The notes: generated from the sequence alone by a model not told the origin. DNA of 64,000 nucleotides from Oceanispirochaeta sp. M1 (GCF_003346715.1 NZ_QQPQ01000003.1:159545-223544), one strand, 5' to 3'. Shown: positions 53,684 to 62,497, counted from the first letter of the stretch. Program-made: numbers and translations.

Positions 53684-53697
53684 GGGCATCCTTGCCC
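53684..53697 (-). promoter_or_regulatory. CsrA-type hairpin in the leader of the first flaB
   Basis: GGGCA-AGGA-TGCCC on the minus strand: a 5-bp stem with AGGA loop, core identical to the hairpin before the second flaB. It ends 25 nt upstream of the ATG, and the ribosome site GGAGGA gives a second GGA. The arrangement resembles the two-site CsrA control of B. subtilis hag. Confidence 0.6.
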
Positions 53698-53785
53698 AAA
53701 GAAGATCTTATATCCTCTCTAAAATTCATATCGTCATGAGGTTGGAAAAAACTTGAAAAAAAAATAAAGTTTTTTGAAAATATAC

Positions 53786-53816
53786 CGATTATTCGGTGTT
53801 TTTAGGGGCTACTTTA
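53786..53816 (-). promoter_or_regulatory. Sigma-28-like promoter of the first flaB (or terminator stem)
   Basis: TAAA (53813-53816), 16 bp, then CCGAATAA (53789-53796) on the minus strand is close to the sigma-28 pattern TAAA-N15-GCCGATAA. The same bases form ACCGA-ATAA-TCGGT, a short stem followed by an AT-rich tract, which could instead end the TPR gene just upstream. The leader would be about 125 nt. Confidence 0.4.
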
Positions 53817-53833
53817 CAGGAAAAGTGAAAATT

Positions 53834-54943
53834 TTAAGTTTTTTCTATGTAATCCAGGTACTCTGCAGCCACTTTATCTTCAGGCTCAAGAAGGAGTACA
53901 GTCCTGAAAAAGGCGGCAGCCTCTTCTTTTTTTTCTTCTTTCAGGCATAAAATTCCCATATTTGATATTATTTTAAGGTTTTCAGGGTCCATTCCCAGAG
54001 CTTCCTCCAGGGCCTTCCGGCTCTCATCGTACTGACCTAATTCCAGAAAACAGATAGCAAGTTCATTCAGGATATCAACATGATCACCTTTGATCTCTGC
54101 AGCTTTTTTAAAAGAACCCAGAGCATCCTCAAAACGGGATAGTTTTCTGTACGCCCAGCCCTGAAGGAACCAGCCGTTCCATACTTCGGGGTTGTCAATG
54201 AGGAAATTCGATATCAGATCAAGACCCTCTTCATTCTTATCATCATTTACAAGCCTGTAGGCTTCTCTGTAGAGTTCATTTGTATCCTTAAGCTCAGAAC
54301 ATTCTCTAAGCAGCTTTTCGGATTCACTGCGCTTTACTTCATCTTCGCCCATGCTCAGGTAATTCTCACTCAGCTCATATGCTCTTTTAAAGTCCTGATT
54401 GCTATAGTAGAACCAGGCAGCATTAAAATATATATCCGGAAGATCTTCACCCTGAGGGAGTAGATCCTGATAATTTTCTTCTATCTGATTATGCAGTGAC
54501 TCCCTATCTTCATGAGAGGCTCCGCTCCTGTTGTTCAGTTTATTCTCATAGAGAAGTACAAGATTCAGGCGGGTTCTGAGATCTGTTTCATCCAGACCGA
54601 TAAGGGCAAGGAAAATTTCTTCTGCAAGTTCGAAGTCACCGCTCTGAGCCTTTATCACAGCTGACTGAGTAAGTTCTGCTGCTATTTCAGGACGTGCCGC
54701 CATGGTGAATTCCCTGAAATATTCACGGTTTTTATTATCCTCATCATAAGCCAGAACTTTCAGCATTCCGGAAACTATCATTTCCCAGCTGAGATTTTCA
54801 GGCTGCCACTCTTCAGGTTTCTGTCCTTCTGGAACTTCTACGGGTAAGAGGATTGATGGATCAAGTTCAAGAGATCCAAGGTTGTGCTGCATGCTTTCGG
54901 GAATGGAAATATATATAATCTGTTTTAATTTTTCTGAATTCAT
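53834..54943 (-). CDS. TPR-repeat protein
   Basis: A 369-residue cytoplasmic protein made mostly of tetratricopeptide repeats. The clearest repeats are at the C-terminal end (about 250-360: PEVWNGWFLQGWAYRKLSRFEDALGSFKKA, followed by two similar units). An acidic N-terminal 110 residues precede them. TPR arrays bind other proteins; its place between plzA-like and flaB genes suggests a link to motility. No signal peptide. Confidence 0.82.
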   Translation of the reverse strand: MNSEKLKQIIYISIPESMQHNLGSLELDPSILLPVEVPEGQKPEEWQPENLSWEMIVSGMLKVLAYDEDNKNREYFREFTMAARPEIAAELTQSAVIKAQSGDFELAEEIFLALIGLDETDLRTRLNLVLLYENKLNNRSGASHEDRESLHNQIEENYQDLLPQGEDLPDIYFNAAWFYYSNQDFKRAYELSENYLSMGEDEVKRSESEKLLRECSELKDTNELYREAYRLVNDDKNEEGLDLISNFLIDNPEVWNGWFLQGWAYRKLSRFEDALGSFKKAAEIKGDHVDILNELAICFLELGQYDESRKALEEALGMDPENLKIISNMGILCLKEEKKEEAAAFFRTVLLLEPEDKVAAEYLDYIEKT

Positions 54944-54982
54944 AATTTTCCTCTGATTTAATAAATAGGGTTGTATAGGGGG

Positions 54983-55783
54983 TTAACGATGCAGTATAAA
55001 GTTATTTATCATAACTTTATAGCTGAGGGGGAGGGCTTCAAGGGTGAAATGAAGTGCTAATGCAGCCAGATCCCGTCTTCCCTGGACTTCTTCGAAACGA
55101 AGTATAGTTCCTGATATGGTGATGGATTCACCTCTGTTGTTCAGTATTCTGAGAACTGCAACTTTATTCACAAGAAATTTTGCATTTCCCTGAATAATGA
55201 CCTTTGATCCTGAAAAGGAGAGATCCCTGAGTATTCCCTTACGTGGAATGTTATCAACTATAACGACACAGTTTTTTGATCCAAGATCCAGGCGTTTCAT
55301 GCTTTCAGTTGTGACAAGAGCTCTTTCTTCTTTTCTTTTGGTAGCATTTACATTGGCTTCCAGGAGGAAACCGAGGGTTTCGATAAGATCATCCGGTGGT
55401 TGTGTTGAGAAGTTGATTGAGCAGAAATAAACATCCGGCTGATCATCTGAATATCTTGTAAAACTGGATAATCTCCCTTGTATAAAGAAATTCAGTTCAA
55501 TGGGTTTGGGCTGTTCATCCTTGATGAATGACAGTTTAAGGGCCACATTACTTTCGTTTTCTTTCAGGTTCTGTAGAATGGCTGTAGGCAGAGATACTAT
55601 TACTCTGGCGGCCTCCATGCTGCTTGCATAGAGTATACAGGGCCGGGCTGACTCTTTGAATTTGAGAAAAATCTTCCTGGGCTGAAGCCCCGTAGCCTTG
55701 CTCACTTCCTTATTGAAGGTAACTTCAATACTGCGGAATCTGTTGAAGAGTTCTTTTATAGTCTGATTTGTTACGATAGCCAT
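54983..55783 (-). CDS. PlzA-like PilZ-domain c-di-GMP receptor
   Basis: A 266-residue protein with an N-terminal PilZ-like domain lacking the binding motif (about 1-140) and a C-terminal PilZ domain whose motif is KRKEER near residues 149-154 and RDLSFSG near 186-192. The two-domain layout and length are like Borrelia PlzA. It probably senses c-di-GMP made elsewhere; two HD-GYP enzymes in the window could lower it. It is followed by the TPR gene on the same strand. Confidence 0.82.
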   Translation of the reverse strand: MAIVTNQTIKELFNRFRSIEVTFNKEVSKATGLQPRKIFLKFKESARPCILYASSMEAARVIVSLPTAILQNLKENESNVALKLSFIKDEQPKPIELNFFIQGRLSSFTRYSDDQPDVYFCSINFSTQPPDDLIETLGFLLEANVNATKRKEERALVTTESMKRLDLGSKNCVVIVDNIPRKGILRDLSFSGSKVIIQGNAKFLVNKVAVLRILNNRGESITISGTILRFEEVQGRRDLAALALHFTLEALPLSYKVMINNFILHR

Positions 55784-55844
55784 ACAACACTGTCCAAATT
55801 CTACTTGTATTTATAGGAAAGCAATTCAATCTAAAATATAATAA

Positions 55845-56022
55845 ACCCGCGATGCCGTTTTGGGAACTCATCCTCTTGAACTCTATTGTTCAAGTGGGGT
55901 TCCGTTCCAGGACATCCTGTTTCTCCGCAAGGGATAACAATTCAGTCCAAAGCATTTAGGAGCCCCATGGATATGACTTGTCGCAAGAGAAATATCCCTA
56001 TAAACACGCACACCGCAGGTCA
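55845..56022 (-). ncRNA. ssrS: 6S RNA
   Basis: A gene-free stretch directly after zapA folds as a rod with a central bubble. GGGA...TCTCTTG (55984-55998) pairs with CAAGAGGA...TCCC (55862-55878). The far arm has GGGGCTCC against GGAACCCC. The 3' side of the bubble holds CTTGAAC-AATAGA-GTTCAAG (55875-55894), a hairpin typical of 6S RNA. The zapA neighbour is the classic location. 6S RNA mimics an open promoter and binds sigma-70 RNA polymerase. Exact ends are estimates. Confidence 0.75.
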
Positions 56023-56023
56023 C

Positions 56024-56344
56024 TTACTCATTTACTGTTGTCTCAAGAACATCCATCACTCTCTGAAAAGCACGATCCACTTCTTCGGTTATAACAATAT
56101 CCGAGGTAGGTAGGGTGCCGTCTGGGTTTTGTTTTGAATTCTTGAGACTGATCAATTCATCTACTATGTAGATACTTGAAAGGATGGAAAGCTTCAGTTG
56201 ATCAACTGACTTATGCTTTTCCCTGGTTTCTTCAATTTTTTTATTTAAAAACCAGATGACCTGCTTCAGCTGAGTGGAATCTTCCTTTGTTTTTAAAGTC
56301 AGATTGACACCCAGAACATTTACTTGAAGCAGGTCATCTTTCAT
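56024..56344 (-). CDS. zapA: Cell division protein ZapA
   Basis: A 106-residue protein starting with the ZapA strand (VNVLGVNLTLKTKED) followed by a long helix and dimer-forming coiled coil. ZapA cross-links FtsZ filaments at the division site. It lies 2 bp after a ZapB-like coiled-coil gene and directly before the 6S RNA. Confidence 0.85.
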   Translation of the reverse strand: MKDDLLQVNVLGVNLTLKTKEDSTQLKQVIWFLNKKIEETREKHKSVDQLKLSILSSIYIVDELISLKNSKQNPDGTLPTSDIVITEEVDRAFQRVMDVLETTVNE

Positions 56345-56346
56345 TG

Positions 56347-57033
56347 TCAGAATATTTCCAGGTTCTGTGGATATCCCGAGTTTTTTTCTTCTTTTTTTTC
56401 TGAAGAAGCGGATTCTTCAATAGTATCTTCTTCTGTTTCGCTGACATCCTCAAAAGAAGACTCAACCACTGCCGGAGTTACTTCCTCGACAGGGGCTTCA
56501 TCCTGAGAATTTTCTGATTCAATTTCCAGCTGTTCCGATTGATTGCCTGATTCATCATCATCAGCCGCGTCATCTTCAGCATTGTCTGATTCAGCAACAG
56601 GTTCTTCAACCTTTGCTGTCTCTTCTTCTACTGTTTCATCAGAGATGGAAATTTCGATGGTTTCTTCTTCCGTTTCTTCTGTAACAGGTTCTTCCTGCTC
56701 AGAATCATCTTCCAAGTCCACTTCGGGCTGTGCAATTTCAGTATCTTCACTGTCTGAAATCGTTTCAGAAGCTGCGTTCACTTCTGTTTCTACTGTTATT
56801 CCGCTTTCGTCATTCAGCTCGTCAAGCTGACTGAGAGCATCAATAAATCCCTTTTCAATCTTATCCTGTTCACTGTTTAGTGTAGATTTCTGGCTTTCCA
56901 GCTCAGATATCTGTTCTTCAAGAAGAGAAATTTCTTCTTTCAGCTCACCATTTTCATTTTTCAGCTTTTTTATCAATTGAACTGCATCGCTGACTTTTGT
57001 TTCCAGTAACTGAACCTGATCGAAAGTTATCAT
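56347..57033 (-). CDS. ZapB-like coiled-coil protein with long acidic tail
   Basis: A 228-residue protein. Residues 1-70 form a heptad coiled coil (TFDQVQLLETKVSDAVQLIKKLKNENGELKEE region) like ZapB. The remaining 150 residues are a low-complexity tail of Glu, Asp, Ser and Val with almost no basic residues until the last ten. Next to zapA, a division-site role with ZapA is likely. The acidic tail is far longer than in E. coli ZapB (81 residues). It starts 3 bp after rplT. Confidence 0.75.
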   Translation of the reverse strand: MITFDQVQLLETKVSDAVQLIKKLKNENGELKEEISLLEEQISELESQKSTLNSEQDKIEKGFIDALSQLDELNDESGITVETEVNAASETISDSEDTEIAQPEVDLEDDSEQEEPVTEETEEETIEISISDETVEEETAKVEEPVAESDNAEDDAADDDESGNQSEQLEIESENSQDEAPVEEVTPAVVESSFEDVSETEEDTIEESASSEKKEEKNSGYPQNLEIF

Positions 57034-57036
57034 TGA

Positions 57037-57399
57037 CTATAACGCTCCTAAAGAAGTTTTTGCTTTTTCTACAATTGCAGAAAATGCTTTGGGATCTTCG
57101 ATCGCCATATTGGAAAGAGATTTTCTATTGATCTCGATTCCGGCAATGTTCAGACCATTGATAAATCTGGAATAACTGATTCCTTCGGCTCTACAGGCTG
57201 CAGAGATTCTGGCAATCCAGAGTTGACGAAAGTCTCTCTTTTTTACTTTTCTGTCTCTGTATGCATACTGTCCAGCTTTAGTTACAGCATCTTTGGCAAC
57301 ACGGTGCAGTTTACTGCGGCGTCCCCAATAACCTTTGGCTTGTTTCAGGATCTTTTTACGGTGATCCTTTCTTTTCGTTCCATCTACTGCTCTAGGCAT
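57037..57399 (-). CDS. rplT: 50S ribosomal protein L20
   Basis: A 120-residue L20: [23 protein letters not shown] and the [20 protein letters not shown] segment are diagnostic. L20 binds 23S rRNA early in assembly and represses its own operon in several bacteria. Third gene of infC-rpmI-rplT, in the standard order. Confidence 0.98.
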   Translation of the reverse strand: MPRAVDGTKRKDHRKKILKQAKGYWGRRSKLHRVAKDAVTKAGQYAYRDRKVKKRDFRQLWIARISAACRAEGISYSRFINGLNIAGIEINRKSLSNMAIEDPKAFSAIVEKAKTSLGAL

Positions 57400-57417
57400 T
57401 CTCTGGTTCCTTTCTTA

Positions 57418-57615
57418 TTAACCGTAAGGTAATAATATTTTAAGTCTGGGAATCTCAGCAGAACTGATTACATCAGGATGTCTGAGTTTTCTTTTTCTCT
57501 TGGCTGATTTCTTGGTTAAGATGTGGCGGGTAGCCTGTTTTTTATACTTGGCTTTCCCTGTGCCGGTCATCTTGAACCTTTTAGCAGCACTTCTACGTGT
57601 CTTCATCTTAGGCAT
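57418..57615 (-). CDS. rpmI: 50S ribosomal protein L35
   Basis: A 65-residue, very basic L35: [20 protein letters not shown] at the start and [17 protein letters not shown] in the middle. It lies between infC and rplT, 13 and 18 bp away. Confidence 0.98.
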   Translation of the reverse strand: MPKMKTRRSAAKRFKMTGTGKAKYKKQATRHILTKKSAKRKRKLRHPDVISSAEIPRLKILLPYG

Positions 57616-57628
57616 ATGAATCCCTCTA

Positions 57629-58153
57629 TTATTTTTTTGCTTTAGAGCTCAACATCATAGACATGAACCGACCTTCCTGACGGGGAGGGCTGTCTATAAA
57701 ATATGAACCTTCTTCAAGCAGTTCAAGCAATTTATCTAAAACAACTCTACCAAGTTCAGTATGTGCCATTTCACGGCCTCTGAATCGGATGGTTACTTTA
57801 CATTTATTTCCGGCGTCCAGGAACTCCTGAACATGTTTAGTTTTGAAGGCAAGATCGTGTTTTTCGATCTTGGGCTGCATTCGGACTTCTTTGAGTTTAA
57901 CCAGTGTTTGTTTTTTCTTTTGCTCACGGTTTTTCTTTTCAAGATCAAACTTGTATTTACCGTAATCCAGAATTTTACATACGGGGGGTTTAGACTGAGG
58001 AGCTACTTCCACCAGGTCGATACCGGCGTCTTTAGCCATTTCCAGAGCTTCTTTAGTTGCCACAATGCCCTTCTGGTTTCCCTCATCATCGATGAGTCTT
58101 ACTTCTCGTACCCGGATCTGATCATTAATCCTTAAATCTTTAACAGCCAACAT
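57629..58153 (-). CDS. infC: Translation initiation factor IF-3
   Basis: A 174-residue IF-3 with the N-terminal domain ([19 protein letters not shown]), basic linker ([11 protein letters not shown]) and C-terminal domain ([21 protein letters not shown]). It starts with ATG rather than the rare AUU used in E. coli. AAGGAG precedes it. Upstream, ATTATTC-CTTT-GAATAAT (58165-58182) is a small leader hairpin that could serve L20 or IF-3 control. Confidence 0.97.
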   Translation of the reverse strand: MLAVKDLRINDQIRVREVRLIDDEGNQKGIVATKEALEMAKDAGIDLVEVAPQSKPPVCKILDYGKYKFDLEKKNREQKKKQTLVKLKEVRMQPKIEKHDLAFKTKHVQEFLDAGNKCKVTIRFRGREMAHTELGRVVLDKLLELLEEGSYFIDSPPRQEGRFMSMMLSSKAKK

Positions 58154-58373
58154 TTCTCCTTGGAATTATTCCTTTGAATAATACTCTTCCTTACTAAATT
58201 AAGTGAAAATATAACACAATCACCTGAGAAGAGTCAAAGGGCGGAACTTCCACTAACCTGAGGGAATATAAAGGAATAATGCGATTGTGTCCAGAGCGTA
58301 AACAGCTGTCGTTTAATAAGTCTTTAAATCATTCTTGTGTAATCCTCCGGAACATGATAATAATAACCTTAAT

Positions 58374-59012
58374 ATGATAGTTTTTTTACTGGCAGTTATG
58401 CCTTTTACTTACTGGGGTATTCAGTACCTTTTTGATCAGGACAATGTCCGCATGGCAGACAGAATTCTTCCGTTTTTTTACGGTTTTATCGCCGCAATAC
58501 CGGTAATTCTGCTGGAATGGGCACTGGATGTCTATTTTCCTCTTAATTGGAATCCTATTGGGATATATGTTTATGTATTCTTTAATAAAGAGGGCATTCT
58601 CCTATACCCGATTCTGATCCTTCTTTTCCTTATATTCAGAAAAAAATCATATAGCGGAATACCTTTAAGAGAACTTACGGCCTGGTTTTGCGGTTTCTAT
58701 TTTATGATCGCTCTCAGTGAGGCTCTTATTCTCAGGAACGCGGCTACTCCATTTGCTGCTTTATTGCTGCCTATGCTGCGAGTATTTACAGTCTTAATGA
58801 TGACAACTTTGCTGGAACGTTCCCTTCACGCATATAGTAATATGATGAAAACCATTTATACAGTGTTGTATTTTACTGCGCCCTTGATACTGAATTTCAT
58901 TCCTGTTCTGGATCTCCTGAATAAAACCATGTTATTTTACCTGGCCTTCTTTGTCTTTGGCGGAGTATCAACGGTTCTTTATTTTCTGGAATCCAGAGGC
59001 GATCTGTCCTGA
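58374..59012 (+). CDS. Multi-pass membrane protein of unknown function
   Basis: A 212-residue protein with six or seven hydrophobic segments, beginning MIVFLLAVMPFTYWGIQYLF. Patterns such as DRILPFFYGFIAAIPVILLEW suggest a PrsW- or protease-like membrane fold, but I see no catalytic set and make no assignment. The start at 58374 is a guess; a TTG at 58335 adds a hydrophilic 13 residues. No ribosome site is clear. It precedes a lipoprotein gene by 7 bp. Confidence 0.6.
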   Translation: MIVFLLAVMPFTYWGIQYLFDQDNVRMADRILPFFYGFIAAIPVILLEWALDVYFPLNWNPIGIYVYVFFNKEGILLYPILILLFLIFRKKSYSGIPLRELTAWFCGFYFMIALSEALILRNAATPFAALLLPMLRVFTVLMMTTLLERSLHAYSNMMKTIYTVLYFTAPLILNFIPVLDLLNKTMLFYLAFFVFGGVSTVLYFLESRGDLS

Positions 59013-59019
59013 GTTCTGA

Positions 59020-59889
59020 ATGAAGAAGATCAGGAAGCACATATTTCTTTATCTGCTTTACTTGTATATAACAGTGCTCCTAATCTCCTGTTCCGGAAAG
59101 AAGGTCCTTTTCATTAATGACCCCTATTTTGATCATTTTGCCTCTTCTGCGCATAATTTTTATATGATTCGAAAGTCTTTTACCCTTATAAAAGGTGGAT
59201 ATCGCTGTGATTTTATTAATCCTGAAGAGTCCGAAGATTTATCACTTCAGATAAAGGAAGCTCTTGGGAGCGGTAAATATGATGCATTAATAACATTTTA
59301 TTTAAGCTATCACTCACTGGAAATCCCCAAGGACTTTCCTGTAGTTCTGATCGGCGGAAGTCAGGAAATTCTATATCCATCACTAATTCAGATTGTGAGT
59401 TCTGATATGGAAGCTCTAAGATCTGTGGGGGAGGAACTCGAGATTCTCTGGATGGAGGAGGGGAGAATTCCTCTTACTGTATTCTGGGGAAAACCTCTTT
59501 ATGCAGAAGAAGAGAGGCTTGTACTTGAAAACTCATGGAATGATGAAAACAGGCATATACTGCAGGAGAACTGGCTTAATCTGGATATAAACAGTGCAAA
59601 CAGTGAAAAACGGCTTGAAGATTTTTTTAAAAAATATGATTTTGAATCATCGAAATATATTGTTTTTGCCTACTGTGCTCCAGTTTATAAGGAATTTATG
59701 CGTGTATTTCCCGAATATGAAGAATTACCACTTATACTGAATATTCCGGAGAACCCAGTTCTTCCTGAAAGCATCTATGGGTTTATTACTGAGGATTATC
59801 TTGGCCTTATATCGGAGGCGGTAAAGTCTCTGAAAGAAGATTCTCCGGGTGATATAATTAAAGTTGAAAATAAATTTATTAAGAAGTAA
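59020..59889 (+). CDS. Lipoprotein of unknown function upstream of flaA
   Basis: A 289-residue protein with a lipoprotein signal (LYITVLLISC, Cys about 24). The mature part alternates strands and helices (KVLFINDPYFDH, YDALITFYLSYH, FPVVLIGGSQEI), like the two-lobe periplasmic sugar-binding/LacI fold; this is my inference. It forms a pair with the membrane protein before it and lies about 140 bp before flaA, which has its own promoter. Confidence 0.7.
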   Translation: MKKIRKHIFLYLLYLYITVLLISCSGKKVLFINDPYFDHFASSAHNFYMIRKSFTLIKGGYRCDFINPEESEDLSLQIKEALGSGKYDALITFYLSYHSLEIPKDFPVVLIGGSQEILYPSLIQIVSSDMEALRSVGEELEILWMEEGRIPLTVFWGKPLYAEEERLVLENSWNDENRHILQENWLNLDINSANSEKRLEDFFKKYDFESSKYIVFAYCAPVYKEFMRVFPEYEELPLILNIPENPVLPESIYGFITEDYLGLISEAVKSLKEDSPGDIIKVENKFIKK

Positions 59890-59946
59890 ATATTTTTTTA
59901 TGGAGAGAATGAGTCATCCTTCGTGGGAATAAAACCAAAAAATGGT

Positions 59947-59975
59947 TTGACATGAAATCGCCTGAGAAATATAAT
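59947..59975 (+). promoter_or_regulatory. Consensus sigma-70 promoter of flaA
   Basis: TTGACA (59947-59952), 17 bp, TATAAT (59970-59975): a perfect match to the sigma-70 consensus. Spirochaete flaA genes are known to be read by sigma-70, unlike flaB. Confidence 0.85.
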
Positions 59976-60027
59976 TCATCTTGTATAAAAATAAATTGTT
60001 TGTTTGAAAATTAATAAGGAGTATATA

Positions 60028-60813
60028 ATGAGACGTGGCTGCCTGTTGATTTCAGGCTTGTTGGTGCTAACTCTCAGCACAGGGTTCCTGTTTGCTGACG
60101 AGAGAACTCTAAAGCTGGAAGCTGTTGTTGTCGAAAGTTTTGATGGTCCTGGTGATTCTACATTTGCCGATGGATCTGCTGTAAATTGGCAGGTGCGTGG
60201 TAGTAAGTTCTCCACAGAGGGATTTCCCCGAATGACCTACGTCCCTAATACATGGCCGGACGATCTTTTTGGTCCCTCACCTGAGAATCCAGAAGAACTT
60301 CAGGTTCTCGGTATTCATACACGTTATGACCGTATGGGCTATAATCAGGTAGAGATTGTACCCGGTGTTGGTGAAGGTGAAGACTGGGTTGCAAAACCAC
60401 TGGACCTTCCCGGACGTGTAAAAATGGTTGATCTATGGGTTTGGGGTTCAAATTTCAAATATAGTATTGAAGCACACTTTATGGACTATGAAGGTCTCTC
60501 TTTCAGACTTGATCTGATCCAGTCTGATAATAAAAGAGTCCCCGGAAGCATTAAGTTTGTCGGTTGGAAAAATATGTATCTGGATATTCCCAGTTACATT
60601 AGGCAGTCTGTTGTTTACAAACCTGAACATAAAGGTTTAAGACTGACTAAATTTATAATCTATACACATCCTTCTGAAAAAGTAGATAACTTTTATGTTT
60701 ATCTGGACAATCTTAAAATTATCACAGATAAGCATGAATCTTTCTATGACGGCTCCGGCCTGACTTCTCCAGAAAGGATTTCAGAAATCTGGGGTGAAGA
60801 GGGAGGAGAATAA
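60028..60813 (+). CDS. flaA: Flagellar filament outer-layer protein FlaA
   Basis: A 261-residue exported protein: signal peptide about 1-24 (ending LFA), then the FlaA pattern VVESFDGPGDSTFADGSAVNWQVRGSKF and RVKMVDLWVWGSNFKYSIEAHFMDY. FlaA forms the sheath of the periplasmic filament. AAGGAG before the ATG at 60028 decides the start; a frame from 60004 lacks one. Followed by a second FlaA-like gene 3 bp on. Confidence 0.93.
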   Translation: MRRGCLLISGLLVLTLSTGFLFADERTLKLEAVVVESFDGPGDSTFADGSAVNWQVRGSKFSTEGFPRMTYVPNTWPDDLFGPSPENPEELQVLGIHTRYDRMGYNQVEIVPGVGEGEDWVAKPLDLPGRVKMVDLWVWGSNFKYSIEAHFMDYEGLSFRLDLIQSDNKRVPGSIKFVGWKNMYLDIPSYIRQSVVYKPEHKGLRLTKFIIYTHPSEKVDNFYVYLDNLKIITDKHESFYDGSGLTSPERISEIWGEEGGE

Positions 60814-60816
60814 TCA

Positions 60817-61524
60817 ATGAAGAAAACTATTTTATTGAGCCTGATTTTGACTATTGCCTTAAGTGGAATGATTTTTGCACAGGATGCCGGCGATCCTAAT
60901 CCTGAACAGATCGGTATAAGCTCTGCTCAGCAGAAGCTGAAAGAAATTTCCGTATCTAAAATGGAAGATGCCGGACTCTGGTATGGAGTTATGGCTTCTG
61001 ATGAAGGTCTGATTCAGATCAGACGTTTTGAAGGTTCTCCCATTGATAAAGAGCCTGTCGAAGGTGAAGAAGAAGCAGGTATTGATGAACCCGATATTAA
61101 TGTATTGGGTGCAAAGGTTTCCTTTTATAGAAGAGGGATGAGTACTTTTTCTCTCAGACCTATAAGACCCCTTCCTATTGAAGGAATTACAAAGACTATC
61201 TCTGTATGGGTTGCCGGTAGAAACACCAATCATGTACTTCAGCTGGAAATATCCGACCATTTCGGAAATACAGCTTTTATCAACATGGGTAAACTCAACT
61301 TTGTAGGTTGGAAGAAAGTAACAGTATCTGTACCTCCTTCCATAGTACAGAGAGATTATCACTACAACAACAGAATGGGTATCACCATTCAGGGATTCAA
61401 CATTCTCTGTGATCTGGATGAAACCTATGGTAGTTACTATATATATCTGGATGATATCAGAGCCGTTTCAGACCTCTTCGCTGAAGAGAGCAGAGATGAA
61501 GATGACATCCTTGATGCTTGGTGA
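60817..61524 (+). CDS. flaA: FlaA-like sheath protein (second copy)
   Basis: A 235-residue exported protein with a signal peptide (1-21, MIFA). It shares with FlaA the GITKTISVWVAGRNTNHVLQLEI and VGWKKVTVSVPPSIVQ segments and the YYIYLDDIRAVSD end. It is shorter and diverged, like the FlaA2 class of spirochaetes. It is cotranscribed with flaA and ended by a terminator. Confidence 0.9.
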   Translation: MKKTILLSLILTIALSGMIFAQDAGDPNPEQIGISSAQQKLKEISVSKMEDAGLWYGVMASDEGLIQIRRFEGSPIDKEPVEGEEEAGIDEPDINVLGAKVSFYRRGMSTFSLRPIRPLPIEGITKTISVWVAGRNTNHVLQLEISDHFGNTAFINMGKLNFVGWKKVTVSVPPSIVQRDYHYNNRMGITIQGFNILCDLDETYGSYYIYLDDIRAVSDLFAEESRDEDDILDAW

Positions 61525-61551
61525 TCAATACGTCTTTTGAATAAATATAGG

Positions 61552-61578
61552 CTGTCCTGAAAAGGGCAGTTTTTTTTT
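61552..61578 (+). terminator. Terminator of the flaA operon
   Basis: CTGTCC-TGAAAA-GGGCAG followed by nine T, 27 bp after the second flaA stop. Confidence 0.85.
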
Positions 61579-61683
61579 GGTTCAATTTCAGGAGTCTTTA
61601 TTTATGTTCTCATTATGCCGGGGGTTATGATAGAGATCAGGGATAAGAGAACAAGTCAGAAAAAATATCATTAAGTGCTGTGA

Positions 61684-62484
61684 TTATAGCTTCAGGAAAT
61701 TTATAATATTTTTTCCCACCTGATCTATCAGCTGTTCAAGGCTGATCCCTTTCTCTTCAGCCACACATTCATAGCTGTAGCCGATCATTCCCGGATGATT
61801 ATCCCGTCCCCGTTTGGGATGAGGTGAAAGGTAGGGTGCATCAGTTTCAAGGAGTATTCGGTCCAGAGGAACTACTTTTAGGGCGTCTCTGATCTCCTGA
61901 GCGTTCTTGAAGGTCACATTGCCGGCAAATGATATGTAGTGACCCTTTTCAAGTGCTGTGTGCGCCAGTGACAATCCTCCGGGAAAACAGTGGAGTACGG
62001 CTCCCGATTTGAATTCCTTTGTTTTAATCCACTTTTCCATCTCAGACTCAGCATTTCTTATATGAAAAATTAGAGGTTTATCTGCCTTCTGTGCCAGCTC
62101 ATAATGGAGTTCAAGCAGAGTGTATTGATCTTCGGGGCTGGAGTACTCTCTAAAAAAATCAAGCCCCGTCTCTCCCACCGCCTTGACCAGGGGATGAGCA
62201 ATCTGCTTTTCCAGTGTTTCTGCATATTTTTCAGGCCATTCAGAAGAAGGGATATTAGGATGGATACCAGCGGCAAAATACAAATCACCATAGGATTCTT
62301 TCCATGATAGACGTTCTTCAAAATTCTCCAGTACGACCCCGGCATCAAGAAGGGTACCAGCTTCATTGTCATTAAGAAGTTTGAACACAGCCTGAAGGTC
62401 TATATCCTTTCGCTTCATCTCCATAATATGAAAATGGCTATCCGTCATGTTTTTCTGTATATTGCTTTCCATTGAATCATCCAA
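61684..62484 (-). CDS. tatD: TatD-family metal-dependent hydrolase
   Basis: A 266-residue amidohydrolase-fold protein. The first metal site is H17-x-H19 (DSHFHI), and GETGLDFFR, IFHIRNAE, LHCFPGG and LLETDAPYLSPHPKRG give the remaining metal ligands. TatD proteins are 3'-5' DNA exonucleases or D-aminoacyl hydrolases. It is 64 bp downstream of aldolase but separated from it by a strong terminator. Confidence 0.9.
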   Translation of the reverse strand: MDDSMESNIQKNMTDSHFHIMEMKRKDIDLQAVFKLLNDNEAGTLLDAGVVLENFEERLSWKESYGDLYFAAGIHPNIPSSEWPEKYAETLEKQIAHPLVKAVGETGLDFFREYSSPEDQYTLLELHYELAQKADKPLIFHIRNAESEMEKWIKTKEFKSGAVLHCFPGGLSLAHTALEKGHYISFAGNVTFKNAQEIRDALKVVPLDRILLETDAPYLSPHPKRGRDNHPGMIGYSYECVAEEKGISLEQLIDQVGKNIINFLKL

Positions 62485-62497
62485 TTAGTCTGTGAGT

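Noticed and set aside
56543..56830. Ser-rich 95-residue frame opposite the ZapB-like gene
   Set aside because: It is the antisense of the Glu/Asp codon repeats (GAA/TTC), giving an artificial poly-Ser protein.
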